Below the pieces are notes generated by a model. It saw only the letters and a list, made by a program, of their open reading frames with translations, did no database searches and was not told the DNA's origin. DNA of 42,515 nt from Candidatus Gastranaerophilales bacterium (GTDB lineage Bacteria > Cyanobacteriota > Vampirovibrionia > Gastranaerophilales > Gastranaerophilaceae), in assembly GCA_944322625.1 (NCBI GenBank), contig CALUPN010000007.1, forward strand, positions 1 to 42,515, read 5' to 3'. Each line of letters opens with the position of its first letter. Positions within the stretch are counted from its first letter, which is position 1. Shown here in pieces: positions 1 through 7,152 of this stretch. The position numbers and the translations under genes are program-made.

Positions 1-86
1 AAGGGAAAAACTGTAGAGCAGACTTCAGTCTATCACTATAAAATATACTTCTACTCAACTAATAAACTCCTAAACTTTTCAACATC

Positions 87-124
87 AATAAGCACCCACC
101 CCACCCCTCCCTCAAAAGGGAGGG
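87..124 (-). repeat. GC-rich palindromic repeat, partial copy
   Basis: One copy of the repeat family that recurs at 1001-1120, 1488-1527, 42284-42370 and 42424-42515. It has the shared GCACCCACCCC end followed by a hairpin formed by CCCTCCCT and AGGGAGGG around a short A-rich loop. Only the half with the second hairpin is present. It lies just downstream of the pilin-gene terminator. Confidence 0.8.
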
Positions 125-126
125 TG

Positions 127-157
127 AAAAAAAAGAGAGGCGCGGCCTCTCTTTTTA
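127..157 (-). terminator. Rho-independent terminator of the pilin gene
   Basis: An 8-bp stem (134-141 with 145-152, AGAGAGGC/GCCTCTCT) closes a GCG loop. On the minus strand it is followed by about eight T residues, and the plus strand also has a T run, so it could act in both directions. It starts 27 bases past the pilin stop codon. Confidence 0.8.
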
Positions 158-183
158 AATTTATATTAGATCTGATAAAGAAA

Positions 184-849
184 CTAGTTGTCAAAAGCCC
201 ATCTGGCAGCTGCGCCGTTCGGTACTGCAAAACCGCCACGAAGTCTTACACCAAACTGGTCCTTGATTACGCGGCTATCTTTAGTACAAGTATTGTTACT
301 ATCATTGTAATTTGCACTTGATAATAAAGCTGCATCTTTATTACAGTTTGACAACAAGTTCGGACCTTTAGCACCGTTTGTATCGTACACAGCAGCAATA
401 CCATAAACTAAACCATCATCTTGCATTTCTTTTACCTTAGCATTTGTCATTTCTGTATTAGCAGCATTATAAGACAAAGCTGAACCGTCTCTAAAGAATA
501 CAACATAGTTAGTAGAGGAGTCATCACCATTAACAGCTTTTGCTTCATCTGTTGAAGTACCGCTTATCTGATAATTAACATTTGTACGCATAGCTAATAG
601 ACCATACAATGATTGTGCCTCTTCATCTTCTGTATCAGTGGTATTAAAAGAAGCATAGTCAAATCCTGCAATAGCTTGGTTCATCTGTGCAGCCTCAGTC
701 AATGTGTTGATACCTTTCTTAAATGCTGTTTTTGCCTGCTGTTCTGCAGTGTTTGTCATTAATGCAGGAAGTGTTAATGTAGCTACAACACCGATGATGG
801 CCAGAGTAATCAATACTTCTGCAAGAGTAAAACCAGTCTTCTTCATCAT
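184..849 (-). CDS. Type IV pilin-like / type II secretion pseudopilin
   Basis: A 221-residue protein with a class III prepilin leader. The short basic start MMKKTG is followed by the mature N-terminus FTLAEVLITLAIIGVVA, so a prepilin peptidase would cut between G6 and F7; the conserved Glu sits at mature position 5. The hydrophobic helix runs to about residue 30 and should anchor the subunit in the inner membrane before assembly. The rest is a polar globular domain with two cysteines near residues 168 and 188 that could form a disulfide loop. An AAAGGA ribosome site lies about 8 bases before the start. It is monocistronic, with its own terminator. It could be a major pilin, minor pilin or pseudopilin; nothing nearby decides which. 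Confidence 0.85.
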   Translation of the reverse strand: MMKKTGFTLAEVLITLAIIGVVATLTLPALMTNTAEQQAKTAFKKGINTLTEAAQMNQAIAGFDYASFNTTDTEDEEAQSLYGLLAMRTNVNYQISGTSTDEAKAVNGDDSSTNYVVFFRDGSALSYNAANTEMTNAKVKEMQDDGLVYGIAAVYDTNGAKGPNLLSNCNKDAALLSSANYNDSNNTCTKDSRVIKDQFGVRLRGGFAVPNGAAARWAFDN

Positions 850-1000
850 AATATTCCTTTCTCTTCTTATATTATAATTTAATAAAAATCTTCTACTATA
901 CTCATTTTAACAAACGAACGTATTTGTGTCAACAATATTTTAAATTTATTTTAAATTTTAAGTAATTTGTTAGTAAAAAAAGATTTAATAATTTCATACT

Positions 1001-1120
1001 CCCGGCTTTACCCTTACGGGCTAGCACCCATCCCAACCTTCCCTCTAGGGAAGGAGTGCTGTACGTTTGACGTACGCTACGCTCCCTCCCTTTTGAGGGA
1101 GGGATGGGGTGGGTGCTAAC
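1001..1120 (+). repeat. GC-rich double-hairpin palindromic repeat, full copy
   Basis: The most complete copy of the family. Read on the plus strand it has a CCTTACGGGCTAGCACCCAT lead, a first hairpin (CCTTCCCT/AGGGAAGG), a linker containing GTACGTTTGACGTACGC, a second hairpin (CCCTCCCTTTTGAGGGAGGG), and an end reading GGGGTGGGTGCT. The rest of the 850-1128 gap holds the AT-rich promoter region of the pilin gene and no gene I can support. This copy faces the inverted copy at 1488-1527 across the DUF559 gene. Confidence 0.85.
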
Positions 1121-1128
1121 AGAGTACT

Positions 1129-1473
1129 TTAATCAATTCCCATTTCATATTGTAAAACTTTGTATACACCTTCCGGGTTCATGTCAATATCATTATTCCA
1201 AAATCTTATTACTTTATAACCTAATTTATTTAAATAATCGGTGCGAACTTTATCATAAGCAATATCTTTTACTTGGTTATGCTGTCCGCCGTCAATTTCA
1301 ATAATTATTTTGGCTTCTCGGCATATAAAATCAACAATATACGGTTTTATAGGATATTGTCTTAAGAATTTATATCCGTAAAACTGTTTATTTTTTAAGA
1401 TATTCCATAATTTTTGTTCTTGCGGAGTTAGATTTTTTCTTAATAGGCGTGCTTTTTGTGTGAGTTCATCCAT
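1129..1473 (-). CDS. DUF559 endonuclease-like protein
   Basis: A 114-residue protein of the DUF559 (PF04480) family, a small PD-(D/E)XK-like fold related to Vsr and restriction nucleases. Family hallmarks are visible: LRKNLTPQEQKLW near the start, YPIKPYIVDFICREAKIIIE in the middle, and the EIDGGQH core. The ORF is open 15 codons further upstream, but those codons lie in the palindromic repeat, so I take the ATG at 1473. A TATAAT (1480-1485, minus strand) lies 6 bases before it, which would give a leaderless transcript. The gene sits between two inverted repeat copies whose GGGTGCT ends point inward. Its biochemical role is unproven. Confidence 0.8.
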   Translation of the reverse strand: MDELTQKARLLRKNLTPQEQKLWNILKNKQFYGYKFLRQYPIKPYIVDFICREAKIIIEIDGGQHNQVKDIAYDKVRTDYLNKLGYKVIRFWNNDIDMNPEGVYKVLQYEMGID

Positions 1474-1487
1474 GACTATATTATAAC

Positions 1488-1527
1488 ATAATAAGCACCC
1501 ACCCCGGCCCTCCCTCATAAGGGAGGG
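1488..1527 (-). repeat. GC-rich palindromic repeat, inverted copy beside DUF559
   Basis: Matches the second hairpin and the GGGGTGGGTGCT end of the 1001-1120 copy, but in opposite orientation (loop TTAT instead of TTTT). Together the two copies form inverted repeats of about 38 bp bracketing the DUF559 gene. Confidence 0.85.
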
Positions 1528-1542
1528 AGATGCGCCAAGCTT

Positions 1543-2013
1543 TTATACTATCATTTCAAACCGGTCTGCTCGCGTTTTAATAAGCGATATTGCGGCTTGC
1601 GAGTTCAAAAAATTCAATGCCCCCATAAAATTTTGTTTGCTACTCAAAGTATTTCTTGCTTCAAGCATGTTGTTTTGTATTACCGCAGAAGATATTTGCT
1701 CATTAATCACCTGATTTTGTTTTACTTTAGGTACTCTTACCGGAAATCCGATATCCGCATTTTCGCCCTTATCACCCTCCGGCTTTGGCGGAACTGTTTC
1801 ACGCAAAGGCTTTGCTTCCGAAACCTTTTCCGGTTCAATTATGCGTGAAAACGGGTTATTATCGCTGACAAAAGAACCGCGGGCTATATCCATGACATCA
1901 GATTGCACATCCTCACTCATGGCTTGAGCCCGCTCGCGAGCACGTTTAAATATCATTTCTTTTAATGCATCTGCTTCATTTCTGTTTACAATTGAATTAA
2001 ATTTGTAACTCAT
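1543..2013 (-). CDS. Hypothetical protein
   Basis: A 156-residue protein I do not recognise. It has no signal peptide and no membrane segment. The first 45 residues are charged and probably helical, residues about 60-95 are rich in Pro, Glu and Lys and probably disordered, and the C-terminal 55 residues (QNQVINEQISSAVIQNNMLE onward) look helical. A good AGAGGA ribosome site lies about 7 bases before the ATG, supporting it as a real gene. It is separate from the genes on both sides. Confidence 0.6.
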   Translation of the reverse strand: MSYKFNSIVNRNEADALKEMIFKRARERAQAMSEDVQSDVMDIARGSFVSDNNPFSRIIEPEKVSEAKPLRETVPPKPEGDKGENADIGFPVRVPKVKQNQVINEQISSAVIQNNMLEARNTLSSKQNFMGALNFLNSQAAISLIKTRADRFEMIV

Positions 2014-2055
2014 AAATATCCTCTTATATATTTAAAAACATAATTGTAAAGAAAA

Positions 2056-2086
2056 TTGACATATTAGTATATACTAATGATATATT
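2056..2086 (+). promoter_or_regulatory. Candidate promoter with a 16-bp palindromic operator
   Basis: TTGACA (2056-2061) and TATATT (2081-2086) could form a sigma-70 promoter with a long 19-base spacer. The spacer is almost filled by the perfect 16-bp palindrome ATTAGTATATACTAAT (2063-2078), as expected of a dimeric repressor site. It points toward the sigma-factor gene but lies over 430 bases upstream; it may instead control the divergent gene ending at 1543. Confidence 0.4.
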
Positions 2087-2329
2087 TGTTACATAACTTA
2101 ACAATTCTTTACCTGTTGCTGTTTCTTGTAAACATAAGGCTTATAGTCAATCATGTGCAAAAAAAAGCGTATCAGTGTTTTAAATTTTATGATTGTTAAT
2201 TGATATTTTCTTATTTTTAGTGTACAATGAGATTGCTATTTATATTTCGGCTAGTGTAAAATCTTAACAGGAAGGATATTATAACCGACCTGTTTTCTTT
2301 TTGTTTATTCCCGGCTGATACAGAATGCT

Positions 2330-2470
2330 GAATAATTTATTTCCTTGCGGGCCGGCACCCATTCTGTCTCGGATTTGCTCCGCGCTCGCAGAGCTTCACC
2401 TTTACTCCTTACGGCCCGGCCGGTTCAGTCTGTTCGCTATACGGACTTTTATATTTACCCCGCTTCGGTA
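2330..2470. repeat. GC-rich intergenic patch, probably a degraded repeat copy
   Basis: Within the 505-base gap between 2013 and 2519 this stretch is much richer in G+C than its surroundings. It contains TTGCGGGCCGGCACCCAT, resembling the lead of the repeat at 1001-1120, and near 2424-2435 a CGGCCCGGCCGG palindrome. I see no gene in it. Confidence 0.4.
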
Positions 2471-2518
2471 ATTTAAATTGTCAACAGCTAACTTATAATA
2501 TCTCCATAAGGAGCCGGC

Positions 2519-3088
2519 ATGGCAAAATCAACTCACAAAAAAAGGGATATCTGCATGCTTGTTAGACAAGTACAAAGCGGTGACGTCAAAGCGTTAGAAG
2601 AACTTATAAAATGTGTACAAAAAAATGTTTTCACTATGTTTAGCTATCTGACAGATAAAAGGCAGGATATTGCCGATTTAACACAGGAAGCTTTGATAAA
2701 AATGGCCGTAAATATTAACAAACTTAACGATGCACAAAAATTCAAAGCTTGGCTTAATCAGATTGTTATGAATATCTTTTATGACTATTTGAAAAAACAT
2801 GCCAAAGAAAATAAAGTTGAACTTGATAATAATAAGTTACTTGAAATAAAAGACAAAATCGGATGTGAACCCGGAGAAAAATGCCTTTTCTCGGAAATGG
2901 AAAAATTAATCCATGCTGCTATAATCAGTCTGCCTGATAACTTGAAAATCGTTATTGTATTGCGAGAGTACGAAGGGCTTAGCTATGATGATATCGCTAA
3001 AATTACAAATACGACGCTCGGTACGGTTAAATCAAGACTTGCAAGAGCCAGAATTAAACTTCAAGAAGAATTAAAAGAATTTATCTAG
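2519..3088 (+). CDS. ECF-type RNA polymerase sigma factor
   Basis: A 189-residue group 4 (ECF) sigma factor. Region 2 spans about residues 15-95 (TDKRQDIADLTQEALIKMA, then FKAWLNQIVMNIFYDYLKK), which would bind the -10 element and core polymerase. Region 4 spans about 125-185 (LPDNLKIVIVLREYEGLSY, then a helix-turn-helix ending GTVKSRLARARIKLQEEL), which would bind the -35 element. There is no region 3, as usual for ECF factors. A strong AAGGAG lies 5 bases before the ATG. The anti-sigma gene follows after 14 bases, so the pair is surely co-transcribed. The signal and regulon cannot be read from the sequence. Confidence 0.92.
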   Translation: MAKSTHKKRDICMLVRQVQSGDVKALEELIKCVQKNVFTMFSYLTDKRQDIADLTQEALIKMAVNINKLNDAQKFKAWLNQIVMNIFYDYLKKHAKENKVELDNNKLLEIKDKIGCEPGEKCLFSEMEKLIHAAIISLPDNLKIVIVLREYEGLSYDDIAKITNTTLGTVKSRLARARIKLQEELKEFI

Positions 3089-3102
3089 AAAGGATTTATA
3101 TT

Positions 3103-3645
3103 ATGGAAATTACTTGTGCGCAAATGGATGTTTTAATATCATTCTACATAGAGGGAGATTTAAGCCGGAATCTGAAAATTAAAGTAGAAGAACATTTGAA
3201 GAAATGTCCCGTTTGCAGAGCTAAATTTGACATAATAAAGTCCATGATTAATGATTTGAAAAATTCTCTAAACGAAACAGAAGAAGAAAAAGTACATGCT
3301 GTTAATTCCGATAATCAGTATCGAATTTTTCAAAATAATTTATCTGCCTATATAGATAATGAACTTAGTCCGGAAGAAAATATAAAAATAAAAAAGTTCA
3401 CCATCAGTAATAGGAAAGCACGCAGAGAACTTGAGAATACTTATGCAATACGCAAACTTATGAACGATTCATTTAATAAAACAAAATCAGAAGTCCGGCA
3501 TGATTTTTCAAAAAACGTACTCAAACAGCTAAATCTTAATGAAGAAGAAACACTCGCGTTCAACCCGATATTAAAAGCGGGAATTGCTTTTGTAATGACA
3601 GTCTTGTTTCTGTCTGCCATTATAGTATTCTCACTAACTTTATAA
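3103..3645 (+). CDS. Membrane-anchored zinc-finger anti-sigma factor
   Basis: A 180-residue protein. The N-terminal domain carries the ZAS zinc signature: C5, H31, C35 and C38 (HLKKCPVC). This fold normally clamps the partner ECF sigma factor. A second segment at about residues 74-115 begins NLSAYIDNELSPEE, the same start as anti-sigma domains, but has no Cys or His ligands, so it looks like a degenerate duplicate. One transmembrane helix at about 157-179 anchors the protein, leaving almost nothing outside the cytoplasm; the signal would therefore have to come from within the membrane or cytoplasm, or from another protein. It directly follows its sigma factor. Confidence 0.87.
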   Translation: MEITCAQMDVLISFYIEGDLSRNLKIKVEEHLKKCPVCRAKFDIIKSMINDLKNSLNETEEEKVHAVNSDNQYRIFQNNLSAYIDNELSPEENIKIKKFTISNRKARRELENTYAIRKLMNDSFNKTKSEVRHDFSKNVLKQLNLNEEETLAFNPILKAGIAFVMTVLFLSAIIVFSLTL

Positions 3646-3702
3646 AACAGATTTAAACAAATCATTTGACATAGAATTATGTTTGCATTAATACAAACTT
3701 GG

Positions 3703-3736
3703 TTGACAGCCGGAATGAAAACTGAATATGGTGTGC
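3703..3736 (+). promoter_or_regulatory. Original tRNA-Val promoter, cut off from the tRNA body
   Basis: TTGACA (3703-3708), an 18-base spacer and TATGGT (3727-3732) end 4 bases before a truncated tRNA-Val start. The TATGGTGTGC stretch is repeated before the downstream tRNA copies, but those lack the TTGACA. I infer this was the chromosomal tRNA promoter before the island inserted. Confidence 0.55.
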
Positions 3737-3780
3737 GGGCGTTTAGCTCAGTTGCCCAAGCGAGGCAATGAAGTTAAATT
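3737..3780 (+). repeat. Left attachment site with truncated tRNA-Val start
   Basis: Bases 3737-3754 equal the first 18 bases of tRNA-Val. Bases 3747-3764 form the imperfect palindrome CTCAGTTGCCCAAGCGAG, a plausible recombinase core with half-sites around a CC centre. The tail up to 3780 matches the right-end copies. Confidence 0.75.
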
Positions 3781-3783
3781 TCA

Positions 3784-3803
3784 ATTACATAAAATTACAT
3801 AAT
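3784..3803 (+). promoter_or_regulatory. Candidate arm-type recombinase sites, left end
   Basis: Two direct copies of ATTACATAA start at 3784 and 3794, one helical turn apart, just inside the left core. The same doublet lies just inside the right end (31549, 31560), as arm-type sites of tyrosine recombinases would. Confidence 0.45.
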
Positions 3804-3813
3804 GGAATTTTTG

Positions 3814-5022
3814 TTATTCAACTAACCAATCAATTAAGTTCAATACCTTGATACCGTCGTCATTTGTTCCTACAAACATACTATCCAGTGTAAGTATAAT
3901 CTTTTCAAAGTTATCATTTATAGCTTTTAATGAAGCGAACTCTCTGGTTCTTGTAGATTCTTCCAATAACGTATCACTAACTTGCACATATAGTTTCTCA
4001 TTAAACTTGGTAGCTATGAAATCAACTTCTTTTGTATCAATCTTACCTATAGATATATTATAACCTCTATGCAATAACTCAAGGTAAACAACATTCTCTA
4101 TAAGATGTCCTTTATCTTCACCTTTAAAGCCTAGGAAGAAGTTTCTTAAGCCTGTATCTGCCATATAATACTTGCCTTGTGTTTTAAGGTATTCTTTTCC
4201 TTTGATGTCATAGCGACTTGCATTATAAAATACAAAAGCATTCTCTAGTAGCATTATATAATTATCAATTGTGCTTGGTTTGATACCTTTAGAAACCGTA
4301 TTCTGTGATACTAATGTATTCTTAATCTTGTTTATTGAGATATTGTTGCCAATGTTATCTGCCAAAAATTTAGTTATTTTCTTTATTAACGCAGGGTCTC
4401 TTACATCAGCCTGTTCTATTATATCTTTGGTTAATACAGTAGAGAATATACCGTCTAAAGTTTGTGTAATCAGTTCTTCATTAAAATTAAATAGAACTAA
4501 CCCCGGCATACCTCCATATTTAAGATAAGCATTGAACTTAGCTTCACGTGGCATATCAACATTATTATAAAACTCCAGAAACTCCTTAAATGTCAAAGGT
4601 TGCATTTTAATTTCGACATACCTTCCTGATAAGTATGTTGATAGTTGAGAAGATAACATATAAGCATTAGAACCTGTGATGTACATATCGGTTCTGGAAT
4701 CTAATCTCAACGAATTAACAGCCAACTCCCATTTGTCAATCTTCTGTATCTCGTCAAGTAATATGTATAACTTACCTTCTGTTGAACTTAGCTTATCTTT
4801 AATAAAGTCATTAAGTTCTAAATAAGTCATATTACCATACTCTAAATCTTCAAAATTAATTCGGAGTATATTATCTTTATTAATCCCAACTGATTCGAGA
4901 TACTCTGCAAATAACATCAATAAACTTGATTTACCACATCTTCTAATCCCAGTTATAACCTTAATTAATTCGTGGTCTTTAAATGATATTAATTTATTTA
5001 GATATGTTGGTCGATTAAACAT
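3814..5022 (-). CDS. AAA ATPase with DUF4143 C-terminal domain
   Basis: A 402-residue protein of the widespread AAA_14/DUF4143 family. The N-terminal AAA domain has a Walker A motif GIRRCGKSS (residues 25-33), a Walker B motif YILLDEIQ (86-93), and a sensor-like ITGSNAYML. The C-terminal half (from about residue 210) is the DUF4143 region, ending in a restriction-nuclease-like segment with KEVDFIA. The family's role is not settled; these proteins are common in gut bacteria and on mobile elements. A GAGGTG ribosome site precedes the ATG. It lies at the island's left end and is divergent from the methyltransferase gene, with 141 bases between the two starts. Confidence 0.85.
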   Translation of the reverse strand: MFNRPTYLNKLISFKDHELIKVITGIRRCGKSSLLMLFAEYLESVGINKDNILRINFEDLEYGNMTYLELNDFIKDKLSSTEGKLYILLDEIQKIDKWELAVNSLRLDSRTDMYITGSNAYMLSSQLSTYLSGRYVEIKMQPLTFKEFLEFYNNVDMPREAKFNAYLKYGGMPGLVLFNFNEELITQTLDGIFSTVLTKDIIEQADVRDPALIKKITKFLADNIGNNISINKIKNTLVSQNTVSKGIKPSTIDNYIMLLENAFVFYNASRYDIKGKEYLKTQGKYYMADTGLRNFFLGFKGEDKGHLIENVVYLELLHRGYNISIGKIDTKEVDFIATKFNEKLYVQVSDTLLEESTRTREFASLKAINDNFEKIILTLDSMFVGTNDDGIKVLNLIDWLVE

Positions 5023-5163
5023 GATATTACACCTCTATTTTTACTATAGCAAAAAACTTTGTATTTTTCAATAGTTTTTTGCTCTTAGGGTAACAAACTT
5101 GTAACATTTTGTTTTTACTAAGAAATGAGTCTAATTCACATTAGAAATTACATTTTACTATAT

Positions 5164-5739
5164 ATGAGCAATCTTTCTGTATATACAAACTTAGGAGCTT
5201 CAAATCATTCTCTTGGTATTAGAGAGGAGAATGATTTTTATGCTACAGAACCAAAAGCTGCTGAATTATTGCTTGATGTTGTACCAGAATTGAATAACAT
5301 CTGGGAATGTGCTTGTGGTCAAGGGCATTTAGCTAAAGTATTTGGTAATGTTGATAAACTTGGTAAGGCAACGGATTTAATTGATAGAGGTTCTGGGGCA
5401 ACTGAAGATTTCTTGCAAAGTAAAGAACCTTATCACAATGGGGATATAGTAACCAATCCTCCGTATAAATATGCTAAAGAATTTGTAGAAAAGGCTCTTG
5501 AATTGGTTGATGTCGGAAGATATGTTTGTATGTTTTTAAAGGTACTGTTCTTGGAAAGCAGGAGCAGGAAGGAATTGTTTATAAAGTTTCCTCCAAAAGT
5601 AATATATGTATCAAGTAGTAGAATAAATTGTGCTAAGAATGGGGATTTTGATACCTATACATCTTCAGCTATCGCTTATGCGTGGTATGTATGGCAAAAA
5701 GGATACAATGGAGAATCCGTTATTAAATGGATAAATTAA
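5164..5739 (+). CDS. Phage-type DNA adenine methyltransferase-like protein
   Basis: A 191-residue protein from this start. After an ASNHSLGIREENDFYATEP opening like that of phage DNA methyltransferases come a SAM-binding motif ECACGQGH and the catalytic NPPY motif typical of N6-adenine methyltransferases. It is short and has no obvious target-recognition domain. The ORF is open to an ATG at 5125; I prefer 5164 because the family resemblance begins there, but neither start has a clear ribosome site. Probably a phage-derived orphan methyltransferase of the island's left end. Confidence 0.7.
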   Translation: MSNLSVYTNLGASNHSLGIREENDFYATEPKAAELLLDVVPELNNIWECACGQGHLAKVFGNVDKLGKATDLIDRGSGATEDFLQSKEPYHNGDIVTNPPYKYAKEFVEKALELVDVGRYVCMFLKVLFLESRSRKELFIKFPPKVIYVSSSRINCAKNGDFDTYTSSAIAYAWYVWQKGYNGESVIKWIN

Positions 5740-5740
5740 G

Positions 5741-5974
5741 TTACTTAATCTTTATCGCACTAATGCCAATACCACCGTTACCGTTTGTACTTTCAGCCAT
5801 AAATATTCTATAAGTGCCTTCTTCAGTGGTTACTTTAGTTGTTGTAACGTGGTTTCTATCAGTCATTACAACTTGCAGAGGTTCTGCTGTTATAAATGCT
5901 TTTGCTATTGAATATCCTGTGCAAGTTAGCCCAACGGCTAATCCAATGCACAATCCTATTATAAGTTGTTTCAT
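5741..5974 (-). CDS. Small membrane or secreted hypothetical protein
   Basis: A 77-residue protein I do not recognise. The N-terminus MKQLIIGLCIGLAVGLTCTG is a hydrophobic segment that may be a signal peptide or membrane anchor, with a Cys at position 18 not clearly in a lipobox. The rest is polar, with VTTTKVTTEEGTYRIFMAES and a Gly-rich end. A strong AAAGGAG lies 5-6 bases before the ATG. Its gene ends one base from the methyltransferase stop, in convergent orientation. Confidence 0.6.
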   Translation of the reverse strand: MKQLIIGLCIGLAVGLTCTGYSIAKAFITAEPLQVVMTDRNHVTTTKVTTEEGTYRIFMAESTNGNGGIGISAIKIK

Positions 5975-6023
5975 ATTATCTCCTTTGTTATAGGTAAAGT
6001 TCCCAGAAATCTTGAAAAATTCT

Positions 6024-6146
6024 ATGAGGGTTTTATCTTGTAAACATTGTGAATGGTTCTATAACTGCGATGTAGCATTTGATTTAAATGAAAAATTAAA
6101 AGAATTGATTGAAGAAAGCGAAGGTGAACAAAATGATAACTTATAA
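6024..6146 (+). CDS. Small Cys-rich protein (40 residues)
   Basis: A short reading frame encoding a 40-residue protein with cysteines at positions 6, 9 and 15 (SCKHCEWFYNC), resembling part of a small zinc or Fe-S finger, followed by an acidic helix. It overlaps the next gene by 14 bases, suggesting translational coupling. The frame is open upstream to a stop at 5991 but with only GTA and TTG as early codons, so the true start is unsure. Confidence 0.4.
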   Translation: MRVLSCKHCEWFYNCDVAFDLNEKLKELIEESEGEQNDNL

Positions 6147-6570
6147 TACAGCAGAACAAGTTTACAGCAGAAACCATGGGTCAGAAAGATTATTCAAAAG
6201 ACCATACTGTCAAACTCTTAACTATACGGAAGGTATTTATGATTTTCAAAAATCAATGAATGCTTTTTGGGTGGTAGATAATATGGTTTCCTATATGCCC
6301 CAAATATTGAAAGCATATGAACAAAATGAATATGAATTCTTTGTGATTGAAATATGTGTAAATAAAGAAAACAAAGGACATATGGAAGTATTCACTGAAG
6401 GTTATATCGGAAATGATTATAACGACCATATAGAAATTCTAAAACAGGAAATCGAATATATTTATTTACCACTAAAAGATGATGATGAAATAACCACATA
6501 TAAGTTTTTCTTATCGCTATCGGCACTAGAACCCTTAAGATTTACGTTCTACTTGCCATCGGAATATTAA
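6133..6570 (+). CDS. DUF6876-like hypothetical protein
   Basis: A 145-residue protein resembling the phage- and plasmid-borne DUF6876 family, which is named only by sequence (note YDFQKSMNAFWVVDNMVSYM). Soluble, acidic in the middle, with no known catalytic motif. I chose the ATG at 6133 because an AGGTG lies about 8 bases upstream; the frame continues to a TTG at 6109. It overlaps the small Cys-rich gene and is followed after 72 bases by another unknown gene, forming a short plus-strand group at the island's left end. Confidence 0.6.
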   Translation: MITYNTAEQVYSRNHGSERLFKRPYCQTLNYTEGIYDFQKSMNAFWVVDNMVSYMPQILKAYEQNEYEFFVIEICVNKENKGHMEVFTEGYIGNDYNDHIEILKQEIEYIYLPLKDDDEITTYKFFLSLSALEPLRFTFYLPSEY

Positions 6571-6600
6571 GGGGATTCATTCCCCTACCCCCTCCGGGGT
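6571..6600 (+). other. Two small GC-rich hairpins between genes
   Basis: GGGGATTCATTCCCC is followed at once by CCCCCTCCGGGG. There is no T run, so it is not a standard terminator; it may affect mRNA processing between the two neighbouring genes. Confidence 0.3.
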
Positions 6601-6642
6601 AAACATAGTTATTACAAAAATAAAATGAAAGGAAATAATATT

Positions 6643-7062
6643 ATGGGACAACGCACAGCATTTTTAATAAAAAGAACTTATTGGAACGGAAAAGTAAATA
6701 TAAGATTGGTTCACCACCAATGGGGAATTGGAAGAGTTATGCACAATCACTTTATACGAGACTTTATGGAAATGATTACCGATAGGAGTTATCCGAGAAA
6801 AACTCTCAAAGACTTCATGAAGATTATTGATGATGAAGGTTCACTATATCTTGAAAGAAATTTCCGTAAAGGCAGTATGTCTATTCCAGATGTGTTTGAT
6901 AAGAAGGTCATCAAAAGATACTTTAATCGTACCGATAATAACAATGGGGGAATGATTATAGAAATCACAGAAAAGCAATCAGATAAAGAACCATACAGCT
7001 TGGATATAGATGATTTGAAAATCGGTTTCATAGTTGGCTGGGAAGAGTGCGACTATGGCTAA
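6643..7062 (+). CDS. Hypothetical protein
   Basis: A 139-residue protein of unknown function. It begins MGQRTAFLIKRTYWNGK and is rich in basic and aromatic residues, with no signal peptide or membrane segment. The frame extends six codons upstream, but GAAAGGAAA lies just before the ATG at 6643, so that start fits best. The last 84 bases lie opposite a small minus-strand frame. Context suggests a phage- or plasmid-type accessory gene. Confidence 0.55.
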   Translation: MGQRTAFLIKRTYWNGKVNIRLVHHQWGIGRVMHNHFIRDFMEMITDRSYPRKTLKDFMKIIDDEGSLYLERNFRKGSMSIPDVFDKKVIKRYFNRTDNNNGGMIIEITEKQSDKEPYSLDIDDLKIGFIVGWEECDYG

Positions 7063-7152
7063 TTTCTTATTGGAATATTTTTCTTCAATGAAACATATTT
7101 TACCTATAAGATGTTGTTTAATTAAAAATACGTTATTAGTTGTTGCAGCCAT
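6979..7152 (-). CDS. Small ORF coupled to the ribbon-helix-helix gene
   Basis: A 57-residue frame whose ATG overlaps the stop of the ribbon-helix-helix gene (TTAATG), with GGAGGG about 8 bases upstream. The protein (MAATTNNVFLIKQHLIGK at the start) is not recognised. Its 3' part runs through the antisense of the neighbouring gene, so it may be a truncated remnant. The position second after a small DNA-binding protein suggests a toxin-antitoxin pair, which is inference only. Confidence 0.35.
   Translation of the reverse strand: MAATTNNVFLIKQHLIGKICFIEEKYSNKKLAIVALFPANYETDFQIIYIQAVWFFI

Noticed and set aside
51..321. Small ORFs over the start of the window
   Set aside because: They run through the palindromic repeat, the terminator and the antisense of the pilin gene and lack ribosome sites.
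1104..1304. Plus-strand ORF opposite DUF559
   Set aside because: Antisense of a clear domain gene and begins within the repeat.
1474..1518. Upstream extension of the DUF559 protein (15 residues)
   Set aside because: The codons come from the palindromic repeat; the family sequence begins at the internal Met.
3814..5739. Restriction-modification or defence system from the ATPase and methyltransferase
   Set aside because: The genes are divergent, there is no nuclease gene with them, and the methyltransferase resembles phage orphan enzymes; the evidence is too thin.
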